Assembly: GCA_003265975.1 (NCBI GenBank)
Contig: QFBU01000067.1
Span: 1-6,672 of the forward strand
Reading direction: 5' to 3'
Origin: Candidatus Marinamargulisbacteria bacterium SCGC AAA071-K20
GTDB taxonomy: Bacteria; Margulisbacteria; Marinamargulisbacteria; GCA-2716485; AAA071-K20
Length of the DNA: 6,672 nucleotides
Every line of letters starts with the position of its first letter. Within the stretch, counting starts at the first letter, position 1. A model generated the notes under the pieces. That model ran no database searches. It had not been told where the DNA came from and saw only the letters and a list, made by a program, of their open reading frames with translations. Positions 5,949 through 6,672 of the stretch are shown one piece after another. A program made the position numbers and the translations under genes.

Positions 5949-6282
5949 AGTTTAGTTTAATCTCAATATTTACGCCAGCTGGTAAATCTAGCTGCATAAG
6001 CGCATCAACAGTAGAACTTGGAGGATCTACTATATCTATAAGTCTCTTATGAATCAATAACTCATAATGCTCCCCACCTCTTTTGTTAACGTGAGGAGAT
6101 TTTAAAACGCACCACTTTTTTTTCTGTGTTGGCAAAGGCACTGGGCCAAGAACTTTCGCTCCTGATCTTTGAGCAGTTTGAACAATTTTTTCAGCAGACT
6201 GATCTAAACTTCTATGATCGAATGCCTTAAGTCTAATTCTAATTTTTTGCTCTTTTCTTTCTTTTGTTGCTTGCTTTGCCAT
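5947..6282 (-). CDS. rpsJ: 30S ribosomal protein S10 (NusE)
   Basis: S10 is a head protein of the small subunit and, as NusE, binds NusB and NusG in transcription antitermination and transcription-translation coupling. The product is 111 residues, longer than the usual 102-105 because of a charged N-terminal extension, MAKQATKERKEQ, before the core KIRIRLKAFDHR (13-24). Later blocks are AEKIVQTAQRSGAKVLGPVPLPT (30-52), VLKSPHVNK (59-67) and DALMQLDLPAGVNIEIKL. The segment after SPHVNK reads GGEHYELLIHKR, while most bacteria have R-E/D-x-(F/Y)-E-I-R-T-H. Start ATG lies seven bases after AGGA and no other in-frame ATG is close, so the extension is likely real. It is the first gene of the S10 block, 112 bases after tuf. 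Confidence 0.98.
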   Translation of the reverse strand: MAKQATKERKEQKIRIRLKAFDHRSLDQSAEKIVQTAQRSGAKVLGPVPLPTQKKKWCVLKSPHVNKRGGEHYELLIHKRLIDIVDPPSSTVDALMQLDLPAGVNIEIKLN

Positions 6283-6394
6283 TTAGTTTTCCTAATTTAT
6301 TATAATTTATTTATATTTATTCTAATCGTTAAAATCAACCTATCAAAGTAAATTCTTTAGTAACTCTTAATTACTCATTTTATTCAAAATTGAT
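6283..6394 (-). other. tuf-rpsJ intergenic leader
   Basis: This is the only substantial non-coding gap in the window (112 bases, very AT-rich). It holds the rpsJ Shine-Dalgarno (AGGA at 6290-6293), a candidate promoter and a weak AGTAA/TTACT inverted repeat at 6359-6375. That repeat has a five-pair stem and no run of T after it in the direction of transcription, so I do not call a terminator. There is no room for a long structured leader like the E. coli S10 leader bound by L4, and I see no such structure. Confidence 0.6.
6319..6346 (-). promoter_or_regulatory. Candidate sigma-70-type promoter for rpsJ and the downstream operon
   Basis: On the minus strand TTGATA (6341-6346, five of six matches to TTGACA) is followed after 16 bases by TAGAAT (6319-6324, five of six to TATAAT). 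It lies about 37 bases upstream of the rpsJ start, so a short leader would result. A second TATAAT (6299-6304) lies closer but has no -35 box at a fitting distance. Such matches arise by chance in AT-rich DNA, so this is only a candidate. Confidence 0.4.
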
Positions 6395-6672
6395 CTATGA
6401 CAGTATCTTAGTCACAACTCCAGCACCAACAGTACGTCCACCTTCTCTGATCGCGAATCGTAATCCGTCCTCACAGGCTACTGGTATTATCAATTCTACC
6501 TTCATCGTAACATTGTCTCCTGGCATTACCATCTCTACTCCGTCTGGTAATGTCACATCTCCCGTTACATCCGTTGTTCTAATATAGAACTGCGGTCTAT
6601 ATCCTTTGAAAAATGGCGTGTGTCTTCCACCCTCTTCTTTTTTCAATATATATACTTCTGCTTCAAATTTCG
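6395..6672 (-). CDS. tuf: Elongation factor Tu, C-terminal part (5' end cut by window edge)
   Basis: EF-Tu carries aminoacyl-tRNA to the ribosomal A site as a GTP complex. The visible part is the last 91 or so residues, most of domain 3, the beta-barrel that binds the tRNA T stem and, in many bacteria, the elfamycin antibiotics. The frame is open to the window edge and reads KFEAEVYILKKEEGGRHTPF, then FKGYRPQFYIRTTDVTG, MVMPGDNVTMKVEL and GLRFAIREGGRTVGAGVV, ending TKILS before TAG. An in-frame TTG at 6644-6646 is the leucine of EVYIL, not a start. The GTPase domain and domain 2 lie outside the window. Its place just before rpsJ is a common joining of the str and S10 gene clusters. GC content (about 42 percent) is above its neighbours, explained by its Gly-, Val- and Ala-rich protein rather than by transfer. 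Confidence 0.98.
   Translation of the reverse strand, partial: KFEAEVYILKKEEGGRHTPFFKGYRPQFYIRTTDVTGDVTLPDGVEMVMPGDNVTMKVELIIPVACEDGLRFAIREGGRTVGAGVVTKILS

Noticed and set aside
6359..6375. Inverted repeat AGTAA...TTACT after tuf as a possible terminator
   Set aside because: The stem has five mostly A-T pairs and no T-run follows in the minus-strand direction, so a Rho-independent terminator is not supported.
6390..6587. Plus-strand open frame of 65 codons opposite tuf
   Set aside because: Antisense shadow of the highly conserved EF-Tu domain 3.
6395..6672. Higher GC content of tuf (about 42 percent) as a sign of transfer
   Set aside because: Third-position GC, counted by hand, is about 32 percent in the tuf part and about 29 percent in the first 52 codons of rplC. 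The difference comes from amino-acid content, not foreign codon use.
1..6672. Possibility of a plastid or mitochondrial genome because of low GC
   Set aside because: Short zinc-type S14 right after rplE, tuf directly before rpsJ, a full rplC-rplD-rplW set and strong Shine-Dalgarno motifs fit a bacterium better.
1..6672. A hidden novel system, mobile element or accessory insert among the ribosomal genes
   Set aside because: Every gap is accounted for; all genes match known ribosomal families in canonical order with no inserted frame, repeat array or direct-repeat boundary.

Overview
This window is a bacterial ribosomal-protein locus, read entirely from the minus strand. In transcription order (high to low coordinates) it holds the 3' end of tuf (EF-Tu), then rpsJ, rplC, rplD, rplW, rplB, rpsS, rplV, rpsC, rplP, rpmC, rpsQ (the S10 operon order), then rplN, rplX, rplE and the 5' end of rpsN (the start of the spc operon order). 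Thirteen genes are complete... in full, rpsJ through rplE are 14 complete genes, and tuf and rpsN are cut by the window edges. No mobile element, RNA gene, CRISPR array or accessory gene is visible, and nothing in the window supports a previously undescribed system.

The organism is a low-GC bacterium. AT-rich codons dominate (AAA, ATA, TTA, AGA), and nearly every gene has a purine-rich Shine-Dalgarno sequence. One gene (rplP) ends at TGA in a family-typical place, which argues for the standard bacterial code over one that reads TGA as an amino acid. The zinc-type S14 placed directly after rplE, together with the full L3/L4/L23/L2 series, argues against a plastid or mitochondrial genome. I cannot fix the phylum by eye. 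Some L3 and L4 segments look broadly like those of Cyanobacteria-related or other deep bacterial lineages, but this is only an impression.

Layout: 6395-6672 is the tuf C-terminus. 6283-6394 is the only sizeable non-coding gap (112 bases); it holds no convincing terminator, but it does hold a plausible sigma-70-type promoter and the rpsJ ribosome binding site. From 6282 down to 137 the genes are packed with gaps of about 20 bases or less, and four junctions overlap (rplD/rplW, rplV/rpsC, rplP/rpmC, rpmC/rpsQ). In several places the stop codon of one gene lies inside or beside the Shine-Dalgarno sequence of the next, which suggests coupled translation. No stretch over 300 bases lacks a gene.

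Together the genes supply early-assembly large-subunit proteins (L3, L4, L23, L2, L22, L29, L24), central-protuberance and A-site-region proteins (L5, L16, L14), small-subunit head proteins (S10, S19, S3, S14), the body protein S17, and the elongation factor that delivers aminoacyl-tRNA to the finished ribosome. The most notable sequence deviation is in S3, where the KH-domain GXXG loop reads GKSN.
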